NCBI GenBank assembly: GCA_038093515.1
Contig: JBBPSI010000324.1
Location: forward strand, 1 to 23,895
Reading direction: 5' to 3'
DNA from: Butyriboletus loyo
Lineage: Eukaryota > Basidiomycota > Agaricomycetes > Boletales > Boletaceae
Length of the DNA stretch: 23,895 nt
Shown here: piece after piece, positions 1 through 8,867 of the stretch
Numbering within the stretch: the first letter of the stretch is position 1
Layout of the letters: every line of letters starts with the position of its first letter
The notes under the pieces: generated by a model
What the model was told of the DNA's origin: nothing
What the model saw: the letters and a program-made list of their open reading frames with translations, nothing else
The model's database searches: none
Program-made: the position numbers and the translations under genes

Positions 1-1062
1 GAAAATTTGGCAAATACGGAGGGAATCCACCTCGTCATCTATTGCATCCATAGCACCCGACTCACCAGGGCCCTCAAGCGCAACTACGACCTGTTCTATG
101 TTGCGATCTGTCGAAGAAAGGTGCCTGTTGCCTTGGTCGTGACCGGATTGGAACACCAGGAAGGTGAAATGGAGACGTGGTGGCTTGCGAACGAGGGGAC
201 TCTGCGGCGGTCAGGGATGCAGTTTGATGCGCATGCATGCGTGACGACGCTGGATGTCGAGAACCGGACCATACGAGATCGGCGAGCCGAGTCGCGGAGT
301 CACCTACAGAACCTTGTCCTTGAATACTCCAAGCTTCCCCCTTGGAGGATGACGCCGTCGTTTCCGTCGTGGATCTTGTCCAAATTACGCGGTGTTCTCA
401 GGAGGTCACATTTTACAGGCGGACCAGTAAATGTCAAAACCACGCGGAAGGTGATCATTTATGACGTGGCCACAAACCCTCAGACCCTCGTCCAGGTATC
501 GCCGGGAATCACCGCTCTCTGCCAAAGATTCGATGGCATGATAGGCAACGAGCTGTACAAATTTGTTCGGGTGGACAAGCATGCCCTGGGAGACGCGTTT
601 CAGTATGAAGAGGACGTGGGCGTGCTTGTATTCTACACCTCCCCTCTCGTTGGTGATGAGATATCCCGAGAGGATATTGCTGCGCTGGAGACCTTCTACG
701 ACATCGCGGGTGGACATATCTGTCCCGTAATCGTCATATTACGGGGCTGCAATGACGAAGAAACCGCCCGCAAGATCTGGGATGGCGTTACTATTCACAG
801 CGACATTCGTGTACAGCTCAACTTCCTTCCTGGCGAGGGTGGCCAAGGTGACAAATTGAATGAGATGATCGAAAGGCTGTGCATCGAACACGTCGAGGTC
901 TTCGAACCTGACAAAGCTGGCAGGCGATTTTTCCAGATCTCGCAAGTCGCCAAATTCGTCAAGAGAGCGACCTCATTCGCTGACGATGTCGCTATCTTAC
1001 TCAGAGCTTTGCTCCCTTGTTACCGGCACTTTGCTGCTTCTCCATTCGCCGTTATGACTTGA
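1..1062 (+). CDS. GTPase-like (G-domain family) protein, 5' partial
   Basis: The frame is open from the first base of the window to a TGA at 1060-1062, so this is the last exon or 3' part of a larger gene; no true start is visible. The encoded part begins with a stretch resembling the second half of a P-loop GTPase domain: a hydrophobic strand (IHLVIYCIHS), then VPVALVVTGLE, which sits where the G4 specificity motif lies in this fungal family, then a WW-containing helix and HACVTT, a G5-like position. The rest (about residues 140-330) has strand-helix alternation but no motif I can name. The P-loop itself would lie upstream, outside the window. The DNA is CpG-rich and has no broken frame, which argues for a living host gene. 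The family resemblance is from memory and moderately sure. The last codons and the stop lie at or near the edge of retrotransposon-derived DNA, so the C-terminus may be altered. Confidence 0.6.
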   Translation, partial: ENLANTEGIHLVIYCIHSTRLTRALKRNYDLFYVAICRRKVPVALVVTGLEHQEGEMETWWLANEGTLRRSGMQFDAHACVTTLDVENRTIRDRRAESRSHLQNLVLEYSKLPPWRMTPSFPSWILSKLRGVLRRSHFTGGPVNVKTTRKVIIYDVATNPQTLVQVSPGITALCQRFDGMIGNELYKFVRVDKHALGDAFQYEEDVGVLVFYTSPLVGDEISREDIAALETFYDIAGGHICPVIVILRGCNDEETARKIWDGVTIHSDIRVQLNFLPGEGGQGDKLNEMIERLCIEHVEVFEPDKAGRRFFQISQVAKFVKRATSFADDVAILLRALLPCYRHFAASPFAVMT

Positions 1063-1074
1063 GCAGACTCATAA

Positions 1075-1399
1075 CCCTTTGCCTTTGCTGCCACGCACAG
1101 CTCGGTCTGTGTACTGTATCTATTAGTATATATACCAGCGTACTTAGCATAGTACGCCTTCCCTAGCTAATTCTACGCATCTACCAAGTGCATAGTAATC
1201 TAGCAGTATACCCATCTCTTGCCGATAAAGCCGATAAGAGTCTGGTCGATCTCGACAGGCATCCACCTTTTGACATCTCCCGACACTTGCTTTGCAAGAC
1301 ACCTGATAGCGTCGTCTACGTGAGTCGGCTAGTTTCCTCATTAGGCTCGAGCCCCTATAAGTGCTCAGTTGCTAGCTATTGTGCGCTACCAGCGTAACA
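1075..1399 (+). repeat. Degenerate LTR remnant ending at copy A
   Basis: This stretch has the layout of the LTRs found elsewhere in the window: a CACGCACAG..GGTCTGTG block, a TATA-like run (TAGTATATATACC, about 1124-1136), and a 3' end GCGCTACCAGCGTAACA. That end closely matches the GCGCCCAGCGTAACA end of the copy B LTRs. It ends in CA at 1399 and is followed directly by reverse transcriptase sequence at 1400. The left boundary is uncertain. Its body differs too much from the 3' LTR of copy A to be the 5' LTR of that copy, so it is better read as another LTR that inserted or recombined there. Confidence 0.5.
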
Positions 1400-1478
1400 C
1401 CGTGATGTTCTTCAGGCTATGCAATTCTCCTGTCACATTCCAGGCATTGATGGATTTCATCTTTGGTGATCTCATGGC

Positions 1479-1952
1479 TGTTATAATCGTATCTCTTATA
1501 ACTATCTTTTGCATTTGGACTTCATCACATTTCTCTTTCAAAGGTCACGTGACTTTGCGCACGTGATCGTGGGATTATACATGTGATCACAGGCTGACTA
1601 AGCATATGATGTCATGGTCCAGACTGGCCCAGACTCTATGACGTCATGCCTCATGTATTTAATCTCCGTTTACTTCTCTTCTTTTTGATCGCCGTCGACT
1701 CATGACTCCTTCATATATACATGTATAGTAACTAGTCTCACGCACAGCATGGTCTGTGCGCATTCCCTTGTAATATAAAAGGGGCTCGTGGTTGCGGCTA
1801 GGATTCCCTAGCTTTAACCACTTGTCTTATTCGCTGGCAACAGTTGAGAGATTAAGATTTGAGCTATCCTCATTATACCTCGCCAGTACCTGTGTAGTAC
1901 TGCAACAGTAGTGGAACTTTGTGTGACTTGATAACTTCGTTGTCTCATAACA
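1479..1952 (+). mobile_element. Solo LTR (474 bp) nested in copy A RT
   Basis: Begins TGTTATAATC and ends CTCATAACA, giving perfect 6-bp terminal inverted repeats (TGTTAT/ATAACA) with TG..CA ends. It is flanked by a 5-bp target duplication, ATGGC at 1474-1478 and 1953-1957. Removing the LTR and one ATGGC rejoins the RT reading frame just before the YMDD box. No internal domain is present, so it is a solo LTR left by LTR-LTR recombination. Its body differs from the LTRs of copies A and B, so it belongs to another family or subfamily. The strand assignment rests on the TATA box direction. Confidence 0.93.
1546..1782 (+). promoter_or_regulatory. Promoter motifs within the solo LTR
   Basis: Two CACGTG E-box palindromes lie at 1546-1551 and 1560-1565. 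A perfect TGACGTCA (CRE-type, bZIP) palindrome lies at 1639-1646, and a TATAAAAGG box at 1774-1782. The order, upstream factor sites then TATA, fits a U3 promoter. The motifs are seen directly; binding and activity are inference. Confidence 0.45.
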
Positions 1953-4179
1953 ATGGCCAAAGGCTGGCTAATCATTTACATGGATGACCTTCTGATCCAT
2001 TTGGCCACAGCAAAGGAACATGAAGTATGAACAATCTGAGTTCTAGAGAGACTCTGCGAACACAAGTTATTCCTCAAGTTGGAAAAATGTTTGTTCAACG
2101 TTGATGAGGTAGAGTACCTAGGGATGATGGTCCAAGAGGGACAGGTCAAGATGGACCCTACCAAGCTGAAGGCGATTCGCAAATGGAACCTGCCTACCTC
2201 TGTGAAGGCAGCCAGATCCTTCATTGGATTCTGTAACTTTTACTGCAGGTTCATTCAAGATTTCTTGCATATCGCCAAACTGCTCCATGACTTGACAAAG
2301 AAAGGAGTCCCCTGGACCTGGATGCCTGCTTGCGAAAATGCTTTCCAAGCAATCAAGCAGTCTTTCCTTCAACAACCTGTCCTGTCTATGCCCAATGTCA
2401 TGAAGTCATTTACTGTCAGCAGTCATCCACATGTTGGAAGAATGGTGCCATTACCTTTGTGGCACGGGGCACCAAGTGGAGATTCTCACTGACCACAGGA
2501 ATCTCATTTACTTCTGCCAACCCAACAAGCTATCTTGCCGGCAAGCATGCTGGTTGATGTTCCTGCAGGACTTCGACCTGTTTTTCCATCACATCCCCAG
2601 TACCCAGATGGGTCCTGCAGACACTCTGTCCTGCTGTGACGACATCAACACTTCCGCCAATAACCAGGAAGTCACCCTCCTCCCTGAAACCCTATTTGCA
2701 TACAAAATTGATCTTGCTCTGGCTGAGAAGATCGCTGCCTCCACCCCTGCTGACCCCATGATTAAACAATGTATGCAAGCCTTGTATGAAGATTCACCCC
2801 TCTTTCCCAAGATGAATGTGGGTGACTGGGACTTCGATGGCAAGGAATTGTATTTCTGTAAGAAACACTATATCCCTGAAGCCGCCCACATTGACCTCGT
2901 GTGGTCTTTACATGAAAGTGCTGCTGGAGGTCACAGTAGCATCTTCTGCACCCAGAACTTGGTGCAGTGGGATTATTGGTGGCCTGGCATGGCCAATCTC
3001 ATTTGTTGTTTTGTTTCCGGCTGCACTGTTTGCCAGATGCACAAGATTAATACCCATCCCACAGTCCCTCCTCTCACTCCTCTGGCCAGCGTGGCCACTT
3101 ATCCCTTTGAGCAGGTCTCCATTGACCTCATCACTGGACTTTCTCCCTCTTTGGGTTATGATTCTGTTGTGGTCGTGGTAGACCATGGGCTTACAAAGGG
3201 GGTAATTTATTCCCCTTGTCACAAAGACATCAATGTGGCAGGAGTCGCCAAGCTCTTGTTCAAAACTGTATTCCTATGATTTGGCCTCCACTCCTGATGC
3301 ATCTCTGACTGAGGCCCTCAGTTTGCCTCTGCATTCGCCAGAGAACTTGCAAGACTCCTCAACTACAACCTTGGCCTCTCCTCCGTGTACCACCCTCAGA
3401 CAGATGGAGAAACTGAATGCATGAACCAAGAGTTGGAAATGTATCTTAGGATCTTCTGCAATGGACACCCAGAACATTGGGCAGAGCTACTCCCCATGGC
3501 CAAGTTCTCCCACAACTTGATGCCTCACTCCTCAACAAATGCAACACCCTTCTCTCTGATGGTCAGATATGAACTGAGGTCTTATCCTCCAATCAGAAAG
3601 ACTTTCCTCCCTGCCCTTGAATCCAGACTTGTGGAACTAACAGGAGCCTGCATGGAAGCTTTGGAAGCTCACGTGAAGGCCCAAAGGCTGATGAAGGAAC
3701 AGATCTCATCAAAATTCCACCTGTGGAAGACAGGAGATAAGGTTTGGCTCAAAGGGCGTAACCTTAGACTCAGGTACCCATCGAAGAAGCTCGCCCCTAG
3801 GTGGGAAGGTCCATTTGAAATTGCACAGGTCATCTCCCCTGTGGTGTACAGACTCTGATTACCCCTGACATGGAAGATCCATGATGTCTTCCATGCGTCC
3901 CTGCTGACTCCTTATCGTGAAATGGTGGAGCATGGTTCAAATTTCACCAACCCTCCTCCAGAAGAAATAGACAGAGATGAAGAGTACAAGATCGATAAGA
4001 TCCTATCTCATTGCGGATCCAAGGGGCACCATCAATTCCTTGTGTCCTGGAAAGGATATTTGGCTGTGGAAAACACTTGGGAACCAAACAGGAACTTGGT
4101 CCATGCACAGGCCCTGCTTCAGGCTTATAAGCTGCTACACCCCAAAGACTCCCTTCTCCATCTTCACAGTAAGACAACA

Positions 4180-6121
4180 ATGGCTATCTCTCCCACTGAC
4201 AACAATGCTCTGCTTCCAGCTTCCATCTCCCTGTCACCTCTCACTGCATCCTCTATGCCGCCATCCTCGAAAACCCCATTGCCATGTATGCATTGGAACA
4301 ATGCATGGACTTCACCAGAGAATATGTCCTCCACACCCTCACTAGTCTCTATCACTCCTATGCCCTCACCCGCACCATCCACATCCGCCTCTGCCTGAAC
4401 AACCAACCACCTGTCTACTCTGCTGCCCTGGAGTCCTCCTTGATGGAGGCCAGAGGATACACACTTGACATCCTTCATGCTGAAGGGTTCGGGTACATCA
4501 TTGACCAGCTGCTTCCAGGCATTCTTGCCCCTGTCCTACGCCCCATCCTTGTAGCCCTTGCTCCTAGGGAGCGAGAGTTTTATTTTCAGTCCACCAATTG
4601 CATCACCTTTCTCTGCCCCACCACTCACAGCCCCAACCCCCCTGCTTGTCCTGCTGCAGCAGGATCTCCTCCACCACTACCTGTGCCTGTGCCATCCACA
4701 AGAGCTTCTCCTGTGACCACCTTGGTAGCTAACTCATCACGTGAGACCACTGGCGAGTCCCTGGAGTCCTTTCGGACCGACGTCGATGAGCCCCAGGTCA
4801 CTCGCTGACACTCCCCCTTACCACCTCACACTGTGCATCATCAACCTCACCAGGTGCTTCTCCAGGTTGGAGCTATCCCCGGGTCGGTCACCCTCACTAC
4901 CACAGGAAGAAGGATTGCTGCTAGAGTGGTACGCTCTGTTACCCCTCAACTGCCCTCTCAACAAGGAACCCCTGCCATCCAGCTCATCCCTCAGGTCTCC
5001 TCCCCCCTTGCTGCAGTTGCTGGTTCTTCCAGCTCCTCCTATGGACCTCCCCCACCATACCTCGCCACCCACAGCACTTGTGATGCCCCCATTGTCCTTG
5101 ATGACAGATCCTCTGCCAGCAGTCCACGCCCTGCTCGACCTCGCCTTGTCTGCCCACAGCTTTGCTTTGAGTGCGGTGAATGATACAAGACAGGACTGAG
5201 AGTGAAGAACCCTGCTACAGGAAGAACTCAATCCAATCAAAAGCAAGAAATAAAGAAAAGGGTGCAATATGATCAACCCCAAAGAGAGGTAGAGAGGCAA
5301 CAAAGAGAGGAACACCAGGGAAGGTCGTTTCCACTAATGTCTTTACAGAAAATCTGATATTCCAGACTTCCTCTGCTATGGAACGGACTGGAGAGGACTC
5401 AGAAATGTGAGAGGATGGACGGAATCCATTGGCTATGGCTTGAAGATCGAGGAACTATGGCAGTGGGTGACTAGACGATTGCACAAAGAGGCAGGAGAGT
5501 TGAAAAGTGGTATTTTAGGTCATAGTTACAACCTTTTTTTATAGTCTGGGCATTTCCCAAGACTTGAAACACTAAGGATAAGTGAAAACTAAGTACAAAC
5601 ATCAAGGAAATCATTGACAGAATGTATATAATCATAGCGGTTGCCATAGAAATCAAATGGAAATGATAAGTATGAGATCAAATAAAAAAGGAACCTACCT
5701 GCAAACACTTTCTGGACACATGGAACCTTGACATGGAACTTTGATGACCATGGAAACATCAGAATAGGACAGAACTTGATATGGAAAGGAATGGAAGTGG
5801 AGATAGTTGCAGAGTGGTTGTTTGTGCTGCATGTAAGTGCTGAATTTCAAGGAAAAGGAGTGATTTGCGACCTAGAGGATATGTGTTCTCTATACTGGGA
5901 CCATCAGACATTTCAGAAGGGAGTACCCAAACTACACCTGTCCCTTCTGTCACCGGATTGCCCCAGGTCATATTCAGGAGTTTTGCCCTGAACATGTTTG
6001 CAGCCTCTGCAGAGGCATTAGCCATATTGTCACCAATTGCACCTTTCAGGATGACACCTGGGCAGATCTTGATGCTGATGATGCTTATGACTACAAGGTC
6101 AATGAGGGAGCATCCCAGTGA
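4180..6121 (+). pseudogene. Copy A ORF3 remnant (zinc-knuckle protein)
   Basis: Starts at an ATG equivalent to the ORF3 start of copy B and ends at a matching TGA (6119-6121) after a GASQ-like tail. The helical block around LMEARGYTLDILHAEGFGY (near 4441-4495) is almost unchanged. Frames are disrupted: a deletion near 4230-4270, a stop after the EPQVTR region (4806-4808), and further frame changes in the proline-rich part. The first zinc knuckle is cut by the insert at 5178-5899; the second and third knuckles can still be read after 5900. Its presence in this old copy shows that ORF3 is an ancestral part of the family and not a private gain of copy B. Confidence 0.85.
5178..5899. mobile_element. 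722-bp insertion of unknown type in ORF3
   Basis: The ORF3 match to copy B stops after TTTGAGTGCGGT (5177) and resumes at ACCATCAGACATTTC (5900), exactly consecutive positions in the intact gene. The intervening DNA is A-rich on the plus strand, has no long frame and no similarity I can see to other parts of the window. I find no clear terminal inverted repeat and no clean target duplication. It could be a nonautonomous element or a captured piece of genomic DNA. Confidence 0.7.
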
Positions 6122-6159
6122 AGGGGTTTTGGAAGTAGTGGAGTTGGAGTCTCCACCAT

Positions 6160-6169
6160 GGGAAGGGGG
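6160..6169 (+). other. Polypurine tract of copy A
   Basis: GGGAAGGGGG followed by TAA directly before the 3' LTR start (TGTTAC at 6173). The same string precedes the 3' LTR of copy B. It is the expected primer site for plus-strand DNA synthesis. Confidence 0.8.
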
Positions 6170-6172
6170 TAA

Positions 6173-6585
6173 TGTTACAGTAGTGGACTACTCTTTTTTC
6201 CCTCTACCATTTGGACTACCATTTTCACCTAGGCTTCACCTACTGTTCTTTGAACAGCTCAACCGTTCAGCTTAGTCACCACTTCCCATGCTTGGATGCT
6301 GTTTCCTTCATACTCCAGAATGTTCTAGAGTATTCTGTCCTCTTTTGTCCTTATGACTCATGCAACCTGATTGGGTCATGGTCTGTGCACAGACTCCCAT
6401 AGTATATAAACCCAGACACAACATCCTTGTAACTTATCTAGTTCTACACAGTCTTCTGCTAGCAATTAGTTTCACTCCAGACTCTTAGTGTGCACACTAA
6501 GACATAGTCTGAGCATCGTCTCCCGAGTCCTGCAGCTACTCCAGAGTGCCACCTAGTGTTCTAGTTGTTAGCACCCAGCATAACA
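6173..6585 (+). repeat. 3' LTR of copy A (413 bp)
   Basis: Starts TGTTACAGTAGTGG after the polypurine tract and ends CACCCAGCATAACA, matching both ends of the 426-bp LTR of copy B. A TATATAAA box at 6403-6410 is followed by ATCTAGTTCT at 6436-6445, 33 bp from the first T of the TATA, where transcription would start. A perfect 20-bp palindrome (6483-6502) lies in the transcribed part. No target duplication can be checked because the 5' end of the element is missing. Confidence 0.9.
6403..6445 (+). promoter_or_regulatory. LTR core promoter and inferred transcript start
   Basis: TATATAAA (6403-6410) followed at normal spacing by ATCTAGTTCT (6436-6445). The same 10-mer occurs at the corresponding place in the copy B LTR and, as its complement, beside the 5' LTR of copy B. 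The start position is inferred, not measured. Confidence 0.6.
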
Positions 6586-6852
6586 ATCTCTTATCTCTAA
6601 CATATCATCATGTGATTCATATCTTACCTTATATAAGTACTATACAGTACACAAGTACAAACACTCCTGTACTGTATATAAGACAGCCCTTATGGCTTGT
6701 TGCTTTTCTTTATATCTTTCAGTTCTTTTATCACTACTGTGATATCTCTAAGTTGAGCCTTGCTCCTTATACTCTTCAAGTACCCCTGTTTGTGATACTC
6801 TCTCTTGTATTATCAGTGAGTCTTTCCACTGATAGGTTTACCCCTTGCATCC

Positions 6853-7341
6853 TTGGTTGCCCTCAGTGTGCCTGCTCAGACTTCTCCAATTCCAAAAAAT
6901 GGTTCTGGTCATCTTCCACATATGAGAAATTGGCCAAGAGGATATGCTGATTGGGCAGATGGAGATCCAGAGACTATATGGAAGCAGAAGCACTCCACTA
7001 TCATGCATCCCAATGGTGCAAGCAGTACAATTGAAAGCCCTGAGTTCCAGAACTGTCTTGACAACAATTGGCCAGGGGATCTGCATAAGCCCATCTCCAA
7101 TCTGGTCAAGACTTGTCTCACAATATTCTGGAATAGCATGCTGTGTTCCACTGTCAGTGAATCATGGACTGAAGTATTGCACAGTGAATTCATCAGCACA
7201 CTGGATCAGTGGCTAGAAATGTACTGTAACCTAGAAGACAGGTTTTCGAACTGTCCCTTTAAGCAAAGTATGTTTATGGTTTCCATTCCCAAGGGATATA
7301 CTTTTCTCACCATATTTCGCTTTTTCTTCATCAACATGTAG
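6853..7341 (+). pseudogene. Family X hypothetical protein, C-terminal part (copy 1)
   Basis: A plus-strand frame ending with a TAG at 7339-7341 encodes a tryptophan-rich C-terminal segment (WPRGYADWADGDPETIW, NNWPGDLHKPISNLVK, EVLHSEFISTLDQWLEMYC). From 6983 onward it matches, in sequence and stop position, the inverted copy at 16737-17095; nucleotide similarity continues past the stop to about 7495. Two copies sharing frame and stop show a real repeated gene family. I cannot name it with certainty. The segment is reminiscent of the C-terminal region of fungal FunK1-type kinase-like proteins, but no kinase motif is visible. The start is not recognisable, introns may precede it (GTGAG near 6815, CAG near 6866), and the upstream part has been lost or has decayed. 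Confidence 0.45.
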
Positions 7342-7495
7342 CACAGAGCAGTAATGGATTGCAAGATGCATAGGGTAGTTTGAAAATGTTCCTCTGGTAT
7401 GGAGTGTGCTGATTGTAACATTGATACTAGTTTGTCACATAGGTGTCTGCTTGTACCATGACAGACATCACTTATCATGTCCTGTTGTGGAGGTG

Positions 7496-7901
7496 CCCAT
7501 ATTTTTACTATTTTTGCTTCACATCATAATGTGCGATGAAGTGATATGTCATCTATTACTTGGAGCATGTTAGAAATGGTAAATACTCACTTGACAGAGA
7601 TCGTACCATTAATTTATCTGATTAACATCTGAATATTGTGGTGCATGATGATAATCACCGTTCCCTCACACATCTCAGTCAGCAGTCACTACAGACAACA
7701 TCCTTGTCGTTTTCACTGGTAACGAGATTGTGGACACTGGACCAACATCTGTGTCGAAAGCCTCAAGCACCATCCAAATCAATTCTCACTGAATTATATA
7801 TATGAATTGTTAGCAATAATGTTGAAAAGACCCTGATGAAGGATAAGATCCTTCTGTCCATGCAGATCTCATTAGCTGTTGACTCTTCTGTTTGTGATTC
7901 C
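7496..7901. other. AT-rich spacer without recognisable gene
   Basis: Between the end of family X similarity and the solo LTR. No convincing frame, inverted repeat or known motif seen. Confidence 0.5.
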
Positions 7902-8211
7902 TGTTATGCTGGGCACTAACAACTAGAACAACAGGCGGCACTCTGGAGTAGCCGCAGGACTCTTTGGAGACGGTTCTCAGACTATGTCTTAGTGCACTAG
8001 GGTCTGCGCACAGACCATGTTCCCAATCGGGTCACGAGAATCAAAGAGACAAATGAGAAAGGAATACTCTAGAAAAGAAATAGTGTCCTGTGTGCAGGAA
8101 GTGATGACTAATCAGAACAGCTCGTACCGTTCAAAGGGAACTAGCAGAGTGCTAGGAGATAACAGTAGTCCAAATGGTAGTGGAGAGAAAAAGTATACCA
8201 CTACTGTAACA
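7902..8211 (-). mobile_element. Solo LTR of the copy A/B family with internal deletion
   Basis: Reads on the plus strand from TGTTATGCTGGGCAC to CCACTACTGTAACA, the reverse of the copy B LTR. It is flanked by a perfect 5-bp target duplication, ATTCC at 7897-7901 and 8212-8216. It is 310 bp against 426 bp for the intact LTR. Most of the difference is a deletion of roughly 100 bp after CTTAGTGCA (about 8000), which removes the TATA box, the inferred transcript start and one arm of the palindrome. Confidence 0.93.
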
Positions 8212-8261
8212 ATTCCATTACCCTGCATTCACAGTGTCATCGTGCAATGCTGGCAGGTGAA

Positions 8262-8552
8262 TCAGGGTGATATATAATTGGCAGGATCTATTTGCAAGTG
8301 TGTCAAGGAATTTGGACCAATCTGCCATACTAATGTCTCCTTGAAGTCATGTGAGCTGACAATGACACCAAATTCGTGAAAGATGCTTGTGGTTTGCAGC
8401 CCCCTGGTGGGCCCACTCTCGTCCAGCTTGAGAGGACTGGAACATAGTTGATAGGCGGCTGAGCTATATGGGTAGATCTCATGATGCTGGTGTTGGTGTC
8501 TCAGCCTTTTGCAAAAAGTTGAACAGATATCCTCACTCATGTCCAGGGACAA
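8262..8552 (-). CDS. Short hypothetical frame, doubtful
   Basis: A 96-residue minus-strand frame between the solo LTR and the Tc1 element. The middle part (GLQTTSIFHEFGVIVSSHDF) has protein-like composition, but there is no motif, no second copy and no supporting neighbour. It could be a fragment of an old gene split by the surrounding insertions or a chance frame. Confidence 0.2.
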   Translation of the reverse strand: MSLDMSEDICSTFCKRLRHQHQHHEIYPYSSAAYQLCSSPLKLDESGPTRGLQTTSIFHEFGVIVSSHDFKETLVWQIGPNSLTHLQIDPANYISP

Positions 8553-8637
8553 AACATGAGAACAATGTTGTTCTTACTAATGTTATGATCCAAAAGCCCA
8601 ATCTTCACAAGATATTTTCCTCACTGTGGTATCAATA

Positions 8638-8850
8638 CAGTGGCTCAAAAAACTGTCTGCATGTTTGCATGTTTTACATTAAATATCACTCAATGCAATA
8701 ACCCCTGATCCTAATCCTAGGTGGTAGGTGTATGAAATACAGTACCTGCCCTTGACCCCCTATTGGTTCAGGAATCAGGTAATATGGATAAGGTTTGATG
8801 GAATGTCAGCTAGTTTAAGATGACAGGTCATGTGGACAGTTGTTTGACTT
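8638..8850 (+). repeat. Left terminal inverted repeat of Tc1 element
   Basis: Pairs with 10014-10227. The first 44 bases match exactly; similarity then continues with point differences through the GTTTGACTT run. Confidence 0.88.
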
Positions 8851-8867
8851 TCCAAAAATCCAACTAT

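Larger units (their letters stand above)
1400..4179 (+). pseudogene. Copy A pol remnant (RT, RNase H, integrase, chromodomain)
   Basis: Aligned by eye with the intact pol at 18821-22381. The first 26 codons (1400-1478) correspond to residues about 375-401 of that protein. After the nested LTR, RT resumes at 1953 with an intact YMDD (near 1975-1986). RNase H loses about 47 codons near 2415, including the residues equivalent to D558 and E600, with a frame change. The integrase zinc-binding region (H..H..C..C), the catalytic core, the GPF module and the chromodomain (near 3980-4130) can still be followed in one frame. In-frame stops at 2028, 2037, 3277, 3295, 3310 and 3856 are all TGA at positions that are arginine in copy B. 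A 1-nt loss just before ORF3 removes the pol stop and fuses the two frames. Confidence 0.88.
1400..6585 (+). mobile_element. Decayed Ty3/gypsy chromovirus, copy A (5'-truncated)
   Basis: Remains of the same family as the intact element at 17096-23895, in opposite orientation. It starts abruptly inside the reverse transcriptase and lacks the 5' LTR, gag, protease and the start of reverse transcriptase. Order: RT piece (1400-1478), nested solo LTR (1479-1952), RT/RNase H/integrase/chromodomain (1953 to about 4179), ORF3 (4180-6121, split by an insert at 5178-5899), polypurine tract, 3' LTR (6173-6585). It carries six in-frame stops in pol, a 140-nt deletion in RNase H and small frameshifts. CpG is strongly depleted compared with copy B, and many arginine codons have become Cys, His, Gln or stop. 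It cannot encode functional products. Confidence 0.9.

Noticed and set aside
1369..1566. Short plus-strand frame as an independent gene
   Set aside because: It is an RT fragment running into the nested LTR.
6586..6850. Frame of 134 codons at 6546-6950 as a gene
   Set aside because: Begins in the LTR, has low-complexity hydrophobic composition and runs across the family X frame.
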